DNA of 64,000 nucleotides, taken from assembly GCA_017983495.1 (NCBI GenBank), contig JAGOBH010000001.1, positions 682,001 through 746,000 on the forward strand. The letters are read 5' to 3'. Below are positions 34,474 to 42,668 of this stretch, in pieces. The stretch is from Pyrinomonadaceae bacterium (lineage in GTDB: Bacteria; Acidobacteriota; Blastocatellia; Pyrinomonadales; Pyrinomonadaceae). The translations under genes were made by a program, and so were the position numbers. The notes under the pieces are model-generated. The model saw only the letters and a program-made list of their open reading frames with translations, did not search any database and was not told where the DNA came from. The number at the start of each line of letters is the position of its first letter. Positions within the stretch are counted from its first letter, which is position 1.

Positions 34474-34756
34474 GTACATCATTACCCGCGAGGCTGAAGT
34501 CGACATTAGTGAGATCTTGGCATTTATTGCGGCGGACAATTTCGATGCAGCGTTGAACCTGTATGACCGATTGATCGAATTATTTGAAATGTTGGCTGAC
34601 AACAAATTCGCAGGCCGAGAACGTCCGGAGCTAAAAGAAGACTTACGCAGTTTTCCTGAAGGCAATTATTTGGTCTTCTACAGAAAATGGGCGGGAAAGA
34701 TCGCAATTGTGCGGGTGATCCACGGCGCTCGAGATCTGGACGAAATATTTAGTTAG
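34466..34756 (+). CDS. ParE/RelE-superfamily toxin
   Basis: 96 residues: KYIITREAEVDISEILAFIAADNFDAALNLYDRLIELFEML, then GRERPELKEDLRSFPEGNYLVFYRKW and IAIVRVIHGARDLDEIF. The helix-helix-sheet order, the R-x-x-P-x-x-Y-x-V-x-Y-like core (here FPEGNYLVFYR) and the closing RVIHGARD are characteristic of ParE, which poisons DNA gyrase. It is encoded directly after a ParD antitoxin, so the pair is a chromosomal ParDE module. Nothing suggests inactivation. It is placed between a hexosaminidase and a peroxiredoxin gene. Confidence 0.93.
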   Translation: MSKYIITREAEVDISEILAFIAADNFDAALNLYDRLIELFEMLADNKFAGRERPELKEDLRSFPEGNYLVFYRKWAGKIAIVRVIHGARDLDEIFS

Positions 34757-34792
34757 TCGATAGGGTTGGCAATCGTACGTCTGGAGAAAAGA

Positions 34793-35248
34793 ATGAAAGT
34801 TAATGAAATAGCACCCGATTTCACACTAAAAGACGGCGAAGGCAACGACTGGACGCTTAGTAATTACAAAGGACGTACGGTCGTGCTTTTGTTTTATCCC
34901 GGCGACAACACTCCGGTTTGTACGGCGCAGTTGTGTTCGGTACGTGACCATTGGTCTGAGTATCAGGCGACCGGGGCCGAGGTCGTCGGCATCTCGACCG
35001 ACACTGTCGAATCGCACAGCGGGTTTGCCGAAAAGCACAGCCTGCCGCTTAGATTGCTCTCGGACGCCGACCGAAAGGTGTCGACGATCTATGACATGAA
35101 GTCGTGGCTGCCCGGCCGCTCGGCCCGCGGTGTTGTCGTAATTGACGGGACAGGCAAGATCACCTATCACAAAGCCGAGAGCCTGAGCCTCTTCCGCCCG
35201 GCCGACAACGACGTCCTCGCCGCCATCCGGGCAGCTCAGAATAGTTGA
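34793..35248 (+). CDS. bcp: Peroxiredoxin of the Bcp/PrxQ type
   Basis: 151 residues, thioredoxin fold. The peroxidatic and resolving cysteines sit in NTPVCTAQLCSVRD, five residues apart, the hallmark of PrxQ/Bcp atypical two-Cys enzymes. The N-terminal MKVNEIAPDFTLKDGEGNDWTL and the VVLLFYPGDNTPVCT strand-loop are standard. It reduces hydrogen peroxide and organic hydroperoxides with thioredoxin. ATG 34793 is preceded by GGAG; a TTG at 34766 would add nine residues without the ribosome site. The neighbouring YggX-like gene and the msrB at 54 kb point to a general oxidative-stress theme. Confidence 0.94.
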   Translation: MKVNEIAPDFTLKDGEGNDWTLSNYKGRTVVLLFYPGDNTPVCTAQLCSVRDHWSEYQATGAEVVGISTDTVESHSGFAEKHSLPLRLLSDADRKVSTIYDMKSWLPGRSARGVVVIDGTGKITYHKAESLSLFRPADNDVLAAIRAAQNS

Positions 35249-35278
35249 ACCACGAGAATTCGGAAAGCGGGTTGGATA

Positions 35279-35369
35279 TTAACAGGATAGGCAGCGTCGG
35301 CAGGATGGTTTCGGTATGAACCGCAGACAAACAGATCCTTTATCTTGTTCATCCTGCCCATCCCGTAAA
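35279..35369. repeat. Intergenic inverted repeat, ACAGGAT family (copy 1)
   Basis: Left arm 35279-35306 and right arm 35342-35369 are imperfect reverse complements (about 19 of 28). Each arm contains spaced CAGGAT-like units (ACAGGATAGGCAGCGTCGG, then CAGGAT; on the other side ATCCTGCCCATCC). It has the same plan as the element at 46122. No gene is seen in this 165-base gap. Confidence 0.6.
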
Positions 35370-35413
35370 TAACATTCCGTGGACACTCAGTCTCTCTGTG
35401 GTAAAATCCCGAT

Positions 35414-35707
35414 ATGGCTATATTTGGTGACAAATTTAAATGCGGACGCTGCGGGCAGAAGACGGAACCGATCGGTTACGCTCCGCTGCCGACCGAGCTT
35501 GGGCAAAAGATCGGGGCCGAGATGTGTCAGGGCTGCTGGAAAGAGTGGCTGCAGAAACAAAATCAGCTGATCAACCACTTTGGCATCGACGTCTCTAATC
35601 CGGATTCGCACGAGTTTCTCTTCGACAACATGAAGATCTTCTTCTATAACGAAGGCGTCGAACTCGCGCAGATCGACACCTCGCAAGAGGGCAAGGTCAA
35701 CTGGTAA
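35414..35707 (+). CDS. YggX-like (Fe(II)-trafficking family) protein with two CxxC motifs
   Basis: 97 residues. The core matches YggX: LPTELGQKIGAEMCQGCWKEWLQKQNQLINHFGIDVSNPD aligns with the E. coli segment around PGELGKRI and KEAWAQWQHKQ, followed by the FLFDNMKIFFYNEG strand. YggX protects Fe-S clusters from oxidative damage and has been proposed to handle iron. Unlike E. coli YggX it has an N-terminal FKCGRCG and an inner MCQGCW, that is two CxxC pairs, which could bind zinc or iron. It is cytosolic. It starts 166 bases after the PrxQ gene, with a repeat element in between. Confidence 0.75.
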   Translation: MAIFGDKFKCGRCGQKTEPIGYAPLPTELGQKIGAEMCQGCWKEWLQKQNQLINHFGIDVSNPDSHEFLFDNMKIFFYNEGVELAQIDTSQEGKVNW

Positions 35708-35748
35708 GTTCCGTCGATTCGGCGGTAGATCTAAACTCACAGCTCTAA

Positions 35749-36417
35749 ATGCGCGACGCCGAAATACCGCATTTCATTAACGAAGCGTTCGAGGCCGAGA
35801 GCGTGTCGCCGGCTCAACTCGATGTGGTGCTCGCCGGCGGTTGGCGGCATTTCGGCACCTATTTTTTCCGGTACAATTTGGGCGTTTACGAGGGTGGCAT
35901 CAGACGCGTGATGCCGCTGCGTATCCGTTTGGCGGATTTTCGCCTGAGCAAAAGCCAACGCCGGGTGCTCCGCCGCAACGCAGATCTCGACGTGTCGATC
36001 GGTCCATTTAGTGTCGAGCCTGAGACCCACGACCTCTTCGAACGCCACAAACGGCGGTTCAAGTCCGGCGTGCCCAATTCGATCTACGACTTTATCGCCG
36101 GCGACGCCGAAAGTTCGCCGACCGAGCTGTTTGAGATAACTGTGCGTGAAAACGGCAGGCTCGTGGCAGCCAGCTTTTTTGACCTGGCGGAACGCTCAGT
36201 TTCGGCGATCTATGGCTGTTTCGACCCGGACGAGACGTCCCGAAGCCTCGGCATTTTTACGATGTTGAAAGTGATAGAATACGCGACCTCGCTCGGATTC
36301 GAATTCTATTACCACGGCTACGCCTACGAGGGCTCGTCATTTTACGATTACAAAAAAGGATTTTCGGGGTTGGAGCAATTTGATTGGCAGGGCAATTGGA
36401 AGACCATAACTGAGTGA
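35749..36417 (+). CDS. Bpt/ATE1-like aminoacyl-tRNA:protein transferase homologue lacking the Cys cluster
   Basis: 222 residues resembling bacterial Bpt and the C-terminal GNAT-type half of ATE1. The matching blocks are VVLAGGWRHFGTYFF, MPLRIRLADFRLSKSQRRVLRRN, GRLVAASFFDLAERSVSAIYGCFDPDETSRSLGIF and the closing YYHGYAYEG...YDYKKGF. Bpt adds Leu to N-terminal Asp/Glu, and ATE1 adds Arg, creating degrons for ClpS or its eukaryotic counterparts. The usual cysteines of the N-terminus and of the C-x-x-C loop are absent (NLGVYEGGIRRV stands in the second site). Activity is therefore uncertain. It could be an alternative transferase. ClpS and ClpA are both encoded in this window. Confidence 0.78.
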   Translation: MRDAEIPHFINEAFEAESVSPAQLDVVLAGGWRHFGTYFFRYNLGVYEGGIRRVMPLRIRLADFRLSKSQRRVLRRNADLDVSIGPFSVEPETHDLFERHKRRFKSGVPNSIYDFIAGDAESSPTELFEITVRENGRLVAASFFDLAERSVSAIYGCFDPDETSRSLGIFTMLKVIEYATSLGFEFYYHGYAYEGSSFYDYKKGFSGLEQFDWQGNWKTITE

Positions 36418-36434
36418 TGGCGAACGATATTTAA

Positions 36435-36504
36435 CCGCAGATAAAGCAGATGACGCAGATCCCTTTTTATCAGGTTTTATCTGCTTCATCTGCGTGATCT
36501 GCGG
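36435..36504. repeat. Intergenic inverted repeat, GCAGAT family (copy 1)
   Basis: Arms at 36435-36460 and 36479-36504 match at 23 of 26 positions, with an 18-base spacer. Each arm is three GCAGAT/ATCTGC units exactly nine bases apart. It fills the gap between two convergent genes, where as RNA it would form a long hairpin and might help terminate both. Confidence 0.8.
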
Positions 36505-36530
36505 CTAATAGACATTGTTACTGAGTCGCC

Positions 36531-37919
36531 TCACTCACCTCCAAGCCCCTTCGTCCACTCGATATATTTTTTTGAATCGAACTTCTTGCCCGTGCTGCCA
36601 CTGGTCATGTAGCGGATCTGGCCGAAAACGGGCCGCTCCATCCACGGGCGGTCGTGTTTGCCAAAGCACCATAGTATGCCGCAGTAGGAGTTTGGGTTGC
36701 GGCCGTCGAGGCAGTATTTGTTGTTAAGGTGCACGAGCGTCTCAAAAGCGACCTCGTAACTCGGCGACCACGCGATCACATTCTTGCCCCACAGCATTCG
36801 CACATAATTGTGCATCTCTCCCGTGACGACCATCTCACGCTGGGCGGCGTTCCACAGCTCGTCGTGTGTTTCGCCGTTCTCTAATTGTTCCAATGAATAG
36901 ACATACTGCCGCTCGTCGTCGGCGTGAACACGCATCGTTTTGTGAACCCACGCGGGCAGGGCGTCGAGCGAATCGTACTTGTCGTTAAAGAGCGTCATGT
37001 TGTACGACAGCTCGCGGCGGACTATTAGTTCTTCGAGATAGGCGTCGATCGACTCTTGCGGGGCGTCGGCATCGCGGACCGCCAATGCGATCTCGAGTGG
37101 CGAAAGATAGCCAAAATGCAGGTACGCCGACAGCCGCGAAGACCCGTCGCGGTCGGGTTTGCTGCGGGCCGTATCGTACTCGGGCAGGATCTCGTCGACA
37201 AATTTTCGCAGACGCTTGCGGCCCTCGATCGTGCCGCCGCGGTAGTGCCCGGACGCCGGAACGCTGTGGTCAATGTCGCACGCGGAAACCAGGTTGCGAA
37301 TAGTTTCCGATGTTACGATGGTTTCGAAGTTACAATCCAGATCAATATCGATACTCGATCTTTCCACTGTCTCATTCGCAAGCGGCACGAGATAGCGGTC
37401 GAGCAGCTTCTTTATCTTTGGCCTGATGGTGTACGCCGCGTACTCTTCCTTATCAAATTTCGACATCGGCACGACGCCGTTCGAATCGACCGCAAAGACG
37501 GGAATCTCCGCCCGTTCCGCGATACGTCGATTGTGCTCCGGGATGATAAAACACGGAAAATCGTCGGTCACGATCATGGCCGCGTCGCGAGCGAGAGCGG
37601 CGACCGTGTTCTTTGGCGAGCTTGCATCCTGCTGCAAATAAAACACATAGCGGATACCGAGAGCCTCAAACGCTTTTCGCTTTTCCTCAACGCCCTCGAG
37701 TATGAATGTGTGAATTCGGTCTGACGCCCACGGGTAGTAGTACTTCAGCCCCTCGTAAACCACCAGCGGCAATTTCAACTCGTTCGCCCGCCGTATCGCA
37801 TAGATCAGCGAGTGGTTGTTATCCACACGCTTGAACATCTGCATCCAATACAGCACGTACCGCGCATTCGGGTTTACAGGTTTGTCGTTCAGTTGTATGA
37901 CCCTTTCGTTGATCCGCAT
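36531..37919 (-). CDS. phr: Class II CPD photolyase
   Basis: 462 residues. The N-terminal Rossmann half starts with ERVIQLNDKPVNPNARYVLYWMQM, which is the class II opening. The C-terminal FAD half has RRELSYNMTLFN, MLWGKNVIAWSP, LNNKYCLDGRNPNSYCGILWCFGKHDRPW and RPVFGQIRYM, all class II signatures. It binds FAD and uses blue light to split cyclobutane pyrimidine dimers. A phytoene-synthase-like cofactor or electron path cannot be read from this. The gene is monocistronic by appearance. Its start at 37919 is only 20 bases from the left arm of the 37940 repeat, so its promoter must overlap that element. Confidence 0.93.
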   Translation of the reverse strand: MRINERVIQLNDKPVNPNARYVLYWMQMFKRVDNNHSLIYAIRRANELKLPLVVYEGLKYYYPWASDRIHTFILEGVEEKRKAFEALGIRYVFYLQQDASSPKNTVAALARDAAMIVTDDFPCFIIPEHNRRIAERAEIPVFAVDSNGVVPMSKFDKEEYAAYTIRPKIKKLLDRYLVPLANETVERSSIDIDLDCNFETIVTSETIRNLVSACDIDHSVPASGHYRGGTIEGRKRLRKFVDEILPEYDTARSKPDRDGSSRLSAYLHFGYLSPLEIALAVRDADAPQESIDAYLEELIVRRELSYNMTLFNDKYDSLDALPAWVHKTMRVHADDERQYVYSLEQLENGETHDELWNAAQREMVVTGEMHNYVRMLWGKNVIAWSPSYEVAFETLVHLNNKYCLDGRNPNSYCGILWCFGKHDRPWMERPVFGQIRYMTSGSTGKKFDSKKYIEWTKGLGGE

Positions 37920-37939
37920 TGAGTGTATTATAAGAGTTA

Positions 37940-38064
37940 TTCACCACGGAGACACAGAGGTCACAGAGTATGGCAAAAAATATAAGTTCTGCTCGAAACA
38001 AGCAGTTCGTTAAAATCAAGTTTTTAGTTTCCGTCCTCTGTGTTCTCTGTGCCTCTGTGGTGAA
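37940..38064. repeat. Inverted repeat, CACAGAG family, overlapping the 5' end of a gene
   Basis: Left arm 37940-37968 (TTCACCACGGAGACACAGAG and nine more bases) and right arm 38036-38064 agree at 25 of 29 positions as reverse complements. The arms are built from CACAGAG/CTCTGTG units about nine bases apart. The start codon of the next CDS follows the left arm by one base, and the right arm is coding sequence. Confidence 0.85.
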
Positions 38065-39202
38065 TTTTCCCGCTCAGGATTGGAAAACGCTCAAGGACGG
38101 CATCGAGTACGCCGAGGTAACCAAAGAGATCAGCGGTAAATCGGTCAATATCAACCTCCTCCGCCTCGATCTCAAAAAAGTCCGCCTCGACGTCCACCAC
38201 GCCATGGACGCCGCGATCGGGACCGAGAAAACCTCATCGATCGCCACGCGTCACGGCGCGTTTGCGGCGATAAATGCGGGGTTTTTTAGGTTGGATACGA
38301 GTATCTGGGCGGGAGATGCGGCCGGAGCCTTGATGGTCGACGGAAGACTTTTGAGTGAGAGCGTCAACAATCGAATTGCCTTGGCTATAAGAAACGACAA
38401 CGCCAAAACGGAAGTCGATTTTGGACATCTTACAACGGAAACCTTTATCGGCGTCGGTGTCGACACAGTTTTTTACCCTTCAGGAATCAATCGCGAGCGA
38501 AAATTAGGCGAGCTGGTTTTGTACAAGTCCGGTTTTGCAGAAACGACGCTTACTGACTCTGACGGTATCGAAGTTGCATTTAAGCTTCAGTGCCGCACTC
38601 CTGAGAAATCTGTTTCTAATGAGTACTGTCGGGGCGAAGTTTCGTCGATTGGAGAACGCAGAAGCAATTCATTGATCACCGCAAATGAACTCATCGTCTC
38701 GGTGAGCAAAAATCCATTTGAAAGGTTTAGTACGTTCATCAACTATGCGAAGTATCCGCAGCCATCTTTTGAAGGGTTTCGATTTGGCAACATCTTCGTT
38801 GTTGGAGACAAGTCAAAACACAATTTCTTCAACAAAGCCGAGGACATAGTCGCCGGCGTCCCCCAACTTATTAAAAACGGCAAGATTGACATCACCTGGC
38901 AAGAAGAAAAATCAAGCAAATCCTTTGTCGAAACCCGTCACCCCCGCACCGCGGTGGCGAAGCTCAAGGACGGCAAATTCCTGATGATAACGGTCGACGG
39001 CCGGACCGAGGCGAGCGGCGGTATCGGGTTGCAGGACCTGGCGGAATATCTACTGAGCCTCGGGGCAATCGACGCGATGAATCTCGACGGCGGCGGTTCG
39101 ACGACGATGTTCGTCGACGGCAAGGTGGTCAACAAACCGTCCGACAAAGAAGGCGAGCGAAAAGTCTCGGACGCGATCTTGGTTACTCCGAGAAAGAAGT
39201 AA
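37970..39202 (+). CDS. Secreted phosphodiester glycosidase-family (NAGPA/DUF2233) protein
   Basis: 410 residues. The NAGPA-type domain has TRHGAFAAINAGFFRLDTS near the start and GGIGLQDLAEYLLSLGAIDAMNLDGGGSTTMFVDGKVVN near the end, where the Asn-Leu-Asp-Gly-Gly-Gly-Ser-Thr-Thr block is diagnostic. Relatives cleave sugar-1-phosphate diesters in exopolysaccharide or teichoic-acid metabolism. The N-terminal 38 residues hold the signal peptide, KIKFLVSVLCVLCASVVNFPAQ, and its LCVLCASVV core is encoded by the right arm of a repeat element. The start codon also lies within the element. The catalytic domain itself looks normal in length. Confidence 0.88.
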   Translation: MAKNISSARNKQFVKIKFLVSVLCVLCASVVNFPAQDWKTLKDGIEYAEVTKEISGKSVNINLLRLDLKKVRLDVHHAMDAAIGTEKTSSIATRHGAFAAINAGFFRLDTSIWAGDAAGALMVDGRLLSESVNNRIALAIRNDNAKTEVDFGHLTTETFIGVGVDTVFYPSGINRERKLGELVLYKSGFAETTLTDSDGIEVAFKLQCRTPEKSVSNEYCRGEVSSIGERRSNSLITANELIVSVSKNPFERFSTFINYAKYPQPSFEGFRFGNIFVVGDKSKHNFFNKAEDIVAGVPQLIKNGKIDITWQEEKSSKSFVETRHPRTAVAKLKDGKFLMITVDGRTEASGGIGLQDLAEYLLSLGAIDAMNLDGGGSTTMFVDGKVVNKPSDKEGERKVSDAILVTPRKK

Positions 39203-39204
39203 GA

Positions 39205-39340
39205 GCGGGGGCAGAGCCCGCCTTCCTAACGGTCTCGAGGTAAAAGGTCCTGTTCTGAACGACCATATTCGATATTCAAGCTAGTTAGAAATAAGAGCTC
39301 GTAAAAGCCAGACAGTCGGGAAGGCGGGCTCTGCCCCCGC
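39205..39340. repeat. 22-bp perfect inverted repeat, GGGGGCAGAGCCCGCC family
   Basis: Positions 39205-39226 and 39319-39340 are exact reverse complements, 22 bases, with a 92-base spacer of ordinary composition and no gene. Each arm is itself close to palindromic (GCGGG...CCCGC). It begins three bases after the stop of the glycosidase-family gene. The remaining 93 bases before the next gene contain nothing I can recognise. Confidence 0.85.
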
Positions 39341-39433
39341 AAACGCTTATCGGTATTCGACCCGATCGCTAAACAATCTTGATAATCACCCCGTATTAGT
39401 GCTAACTTTCGCTACACGAACTTTAATACCAAT

Positions 39434-41926
39434 ATGAAACGAATTCTGATCGCGTTATTGCTACTCGCTGCGACTGCGTCTGCCATTTCGGCACAGACAC
39501 CGACCAAAAAGACGATCTCCGCATTTACCGAAAAGATGCAGAAGATCGACGGTTTTGTGCCGCTTTACGTGAGCGTCGACGACGGCAAGATCTATCTTGA
39601 GGTGACGCGGTTCAATTACGAGTTTCTCTATCTCGTCAGCCTGCCGACGGGCGTCGGGTCAAATCCGCTCGGGCTCGACCGAGGGCAGTTGGGTACGACC
39701 AAGGTCGTGACCTTCGAACGGGCGGGCAACAAGGTGCTGCTTGTTCAACCGAATTACGATTTTCGTGCGACCGGCGACGCCAAGCAGAAAAAGTCGGTCG
39801 AGGAATCTTTCGCAAAGTCGGTCATTTGGGGTTTTAAGGTCGAGGCCGCCGAGGGCGACCGCGTTCTGGTCGATGCCACTAGCTTTCTGATCCGCGACGC
39901 ACACGGCGTCGGTGACCGGCTAAACCAAGCCAAACAGGGCAATTACAGCTTTGACGAGAGCCGCAGCGCGCTCTATCTGCCAAACACCAAGGGCTTTCCG
40001 AAAAACACCGAGGTCGAGGCGACCGTCACGCTTTCGACCAATGCCGAGACCGGCAATCTCGTCAATTCCGTTGCCCCGACTGCCCGCAACGTCACGGTTC
40101 GCGAGCGCCATTCGTTTGTCGAACTGCCGGACGGCAACTACCGCCCGCGTCGGTTCGACCCGCGGACTGGCTCGATCCCGATCAGCTTTTACGATTACGG
40201 CACGAACATCAACGAAGACCTCGAAACGCGTTGGATACAGCGTCACCGCCTCGAAAAAAAGGACCCGTCGGCGTCCGTCAGCGAGGCGGTCAAACCGATC
40301 GTCTATTACGTCGATAACGGCGCGCCCAAGGCGATCCAGGATGCTTTGATCGAAGGTGCGTCGTGGTGGAATCAGGCTTTCGAGGCCGCCGGTTTTCGCA
40401 ACGCCTTTCAGGTCAAGGTGCTGCCGGCGGACGCCGACCCGATGGATGTTCGTTACAACGTCGTCAACTGGGTTCACCGCTCGACACGCGGCTGGTCGAT
40501 CGGCGACAGCGTCGTCGACCCGCGTACGGGCGAGATCATCAAGGGCGACGTAACGCTCGATTCGCAGCGGGCTCGTCAGGATTTCCTGCTCGGTGCCGGT
40601 ATGTCGCCGCAGTATCGCTCGAGCCTGAACGCCTGTGAATTCGGGCTTTCACCCGACGTCGATTATCTCACTGCGGATGATTCGGCCGCCGAGGTCACGG
40701 CGATGGCGTATGCACGTATTCGCCAGCTATCGGCACACGAGGTCGGGCACACGCTCGGGTTTACGCACAATTTTGCCGCGAGCACCTATGGCCGTGGCTC
40801 GGTCATGGACTATCCGGCGCCGCTCGTCGAGATCCGAAACGGCAAGCTCGATTTTTCGAACGCCTACGCCGTCGGCATCGGCTCATTCGACAAGTTTCAG
40901 GTCCGATACGCCTACACGCAATTTGCCGCCGGAGCTGATGAGCGTACCGAGCTCGATCGGCTGGTCCGCGACGGCATCTCGGCCGGAATGCTCTTTCTTT
41001 CCGATTCGGACGCACGCCCGGCCGGCGCTGCCAATCCGCTCGCAAACCTGTGGGATAACGGTCCCGATCCGGTGGCGATGCTGAAACTCGAGATGCGTGT
41101 TCGCCGCATCGGGCTCGATCAGTTTGGCATTCAGAATATCCCGGCCGGAGCGCCGTTGTCGGAGCTTGAAAGCAAGTTTCTGCCGCTCTATCTGCATCAC
41201 CGATATCAGTTGACGGCCGCGATCAAGACGCTCGGCGGCGTCTATTACACCTTTGCCGTTCGCACTCAGAACGGCCCCGAACCGGCAGGCGTCAACGAGA
41301 TCGTGCCGGCCCAACGCCAGCGTGATGCTCTGCCGGTTATTCTCGAAACTCTCAAGGCCGACGAGCTTGTCATCCCGGAAAATATCCTGAAACTGATGCC
41401 CCCGACGGCATATGGTTACCGTTCGGAGCGGTCCGAACTTTTCCCGAAACGCACGAACCCGATCTTCGACGCCATCGGTGCTGCCGAGATCGCCGCTGAT
41501 CTGACAATCTCGGGATTGCTCGAACCCAATCGTGCGGCACGCATGGTGGATTTCAATTCGCGAAACAAGCAAAATCCGCATTTTCGTGAGGTGGTCGACG
41601 CACTGATGAAAGCTACGTGGGGAACGCCCGTGTCGGTCAATGCAAACCAGGCCGCTATCCAGCGCGCTGTCCAGAGCCTGACGGTCTCACGCCTGATGGA
41701 TCTTGCTGCCAACGGCAACGCCCAGCCGCAAGTGCGTTCGACCGCGACCGAGGCACTGCGAACGCTGCACGCAACGCTTAAACGCTCGCCCGCGACAGGT
41801 GAAGCCGGAGCACATTACCGTGCCACGATCGATGACATCGAACGCTTCTTGACGCGGCCCGACAGCCCGCGTCGGCAGACCGCACCGCTCAATACACCGC
41901 CCGGCGACCCGATCGGCGGCAATTGA
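39434..41926 (+). CDS. Large secreted zinc-dependent metalloprotease (DUF5117/DUF4953 type)
   Basis: 830 residues with a signal peptide (LIALLLLAATASAISAQ). The N-terminal part (about 30-260) with KIDGFVPLYVSVDDGKIYLEV fits the DUF5117 region. The catalytic domain has the zincin motif HEVGHTLGFTHNF (metzincin-like HExxHxxGxxH) near residue 436 and a downstream YGRGSVMDYPAP, with the Met-turn Met. The C-terminal part is helical (DUF4953-like) with LLEPNRAARMVDF. These proteases are exported and common in Bacteroidetes and Acidobacteria; the substrates are unknown. It begins 93 bases after the 39205 repeat and has a good fit to a stand-alone gene. Confidence 0.9.
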   Translation: MKRILIALLLLAATASAISAQTPTKKTISAFTEKMQKIDGFVPLYVSVDDGKIYLEVTRFNYEFLYLVSLPTGVGSNPLGLDRGQLGTTKVVTFERAGNKVLLVQPNYDFRATGDAKQKKSVEESFAKSVIWGFKVEAAEGDRVLVDATSFLIRDAHGVGDRLNQAKQGNYSFDESRSALYLPNTKGFPKNTEVEATVTLSTNAETGNLVNSVAPTARNVTVRERHSFVELPDGNYRPRRFDPRTGSIPISFYDYGTNINEDLETRWIQRHRLEKKDPSASVSEAVKPIVYYVDNGAPKAIQDALIEGASWWNQAFEAAGFRNAFQVKVLPADADPMDVRYNVVNWVHRSTRGWSIGDSVVDPRTGEIIKGDVTLDSQRARQDFLLGAGMSPQYRSSLNACEFGLSPDVDYLTADDSAAEVTAMAYARIRQLSAHEVGHTLGFTHNFAASTYGRGSVMDYPAPLVEIRNGKLDFSNAYAVGIGSFDKFQVRYAYTQFAAGADERTELDRLVRDGISAGMLFLSDSDARPAGAANPLANLWDNGPDPVAMLKLEMRVRRIGLDQFGIQNIPAGAPLSELESKFLPLYLHHRYQLTAAIKTLGGVYYTFAVRTQNGPEPAGVNEIVPAQRQRDALPVILETLKADELVIPENILKLMPPTAYGYRSERSELFPKRTNPIFDAIGAAEIAADLTISGLLEPNRAARMVDFNSRNKQNPHFREVVDALMKATWGTPVSVNANQAAIQRAVQSLTVSRLMDLAANGNAQPQVRSTATEALRTLHATLKRSPATGEAGAHYRATIDDIERFLTRPDSPRRQTAPLNTPPGDPIGGN

Positions 41927-41940
41927 TGCAAGGTGTCGCT

Positions 41941-41969
41941 TTGGAGGTTGCGGAAACTCACATTATAAT
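41941..41969 (+). promoter_or_regulatory. Promoter of the lipoprotein gene
   Basis: TTGGAG (41941-41946) and a perfect TATAAT (41964-41969) are separated by exactly 17 bases. The expected transcription start is near 41976, giving a leader of about 48 bases with GGAG (42015-42018) before ATG 42024. Confidence 0.75.
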
Positions 41970-42023
41970 GCCCGCGAGCCAACGGGGCGTGGACCGGAGT
42001 CGAATCAACAAAATGGAGAAGAT

Positions 42024-42614
42024 ATGAACCAGAAAATAGTTCTCATAGTGATTGCAATAATCGCATTATTTGCCGTATCGTGCGGCGGCGGCGGGATCGA
42101 CGGATCGGCGAAGATGGATATCAAGGTCGGCGGTAAGGACACCACTCTTGCGGTCAAGACCAGCGGCAGCGACCGCAGCGTCAAGACGTTTACCGATGTC
42201 GGCGGCAAGATGACGACTGCGTCATCGTTTTATGCCGTAATGGCAAATTACGATATGGACACGGCCAATCTTGCGTCAATGAAAAAGGCGCTCACGTCGG
42301 CAGATCAGGTTCGCGTTATGATCCAACTCATCGGCGAAGAGGGCACCGACCAGAAAGCGGACATCAAACCAGGTATCTACAAGGCAGACCCGAAAGTGAA
42401 GTTCATGAAAGTCGATTCGGTCTCGGTGGTCACGTTTGCCGACGGCAAGGAAACGAACACGAGCTTTGACACGATGTTCAGCGGGTCAAAGATCACCGGC
42501 CAGGTCGAGGTCACGTCGGTTACTGCTGACACAGTCAGCGGAAAGATCGATGTTACCGATGGAGACAAATCGATCAAGGGTACGTTTTCCGCAAAACTCC
42601 CGGTTAAAAAATAG
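42024..42614 (+). CDS. Predicted lipoprotein of unknown function
   Basis: 196 residues. The lipoprotein signal peptide is QKIVLIVIAIIALFAVSC with the lipid-accepting Cys20 followed by Gly-Gly-Gly-Gly. The mature protein is beta-rich with repeated DxxxGK patterns: KMDIKVGGKDTTLAVKTSGS, VEVTSVTADTVSGKIDVTDGDKSIKGTFSAKLPVK. The regular alternation suggests an eight- to ten-stranded barrel or sandwich, and the ending SGKIDV...IKGTFSAKL is frequent in lipoproteins of unknown role in Bacteroidetes and Acidobacteria. No enzyme motif is seen. Well-defined promoter upstream and terminator downstream make it a single-gene unit. Confidence 0.78.
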   Translation: MNQKIVLIVIAIIALFAVSCGGGGIDGSAKMDIKVGGKDTTLAVKTSGSDRSVKTFTDVGGKMTTASSFYAVMANYDMDTANLASMKKALTSADQVRVMIQLIGEEGTDQKADIKPGIYKADPKVKFMKVDSVSVVTFADGKETNTSFDTMFSGSKITGQVEVTSVTADTVSGKIDVTDGDKSIKGTFSAKLPVKK

Positions 42615-42633
42615 TGGAAGGTACGAAATAAAG

Positions 42634-42665
42634 AAAGCCCGGCGTCGAAACGTCGGGCTTTTCTT
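42634..42665. terminator. Bidirectional intrinsic terminator
   Basis: AAAGCCCGGCG (42634-42644) pairs with CGTCGGGCTTT (42651-42661, one G-T pair) around TCGAAA, with T-rich flank on the right and A-rich flank on the left. It serves the forward lipoprotein gene and the reverse clpA unit, whose last gene ends at 42669. Confidence 0.88.
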
Positions 42666-42668
42666 CGT

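Noticed and set aside
36435..36504. Treating the GCAGAT inverted repeat as an ordinary terminator only
   Set aside because: It lacks a T-run, and its nine-base internal periodicity and a second copy at 52012 suggest a repeat family, though termination remains possible.
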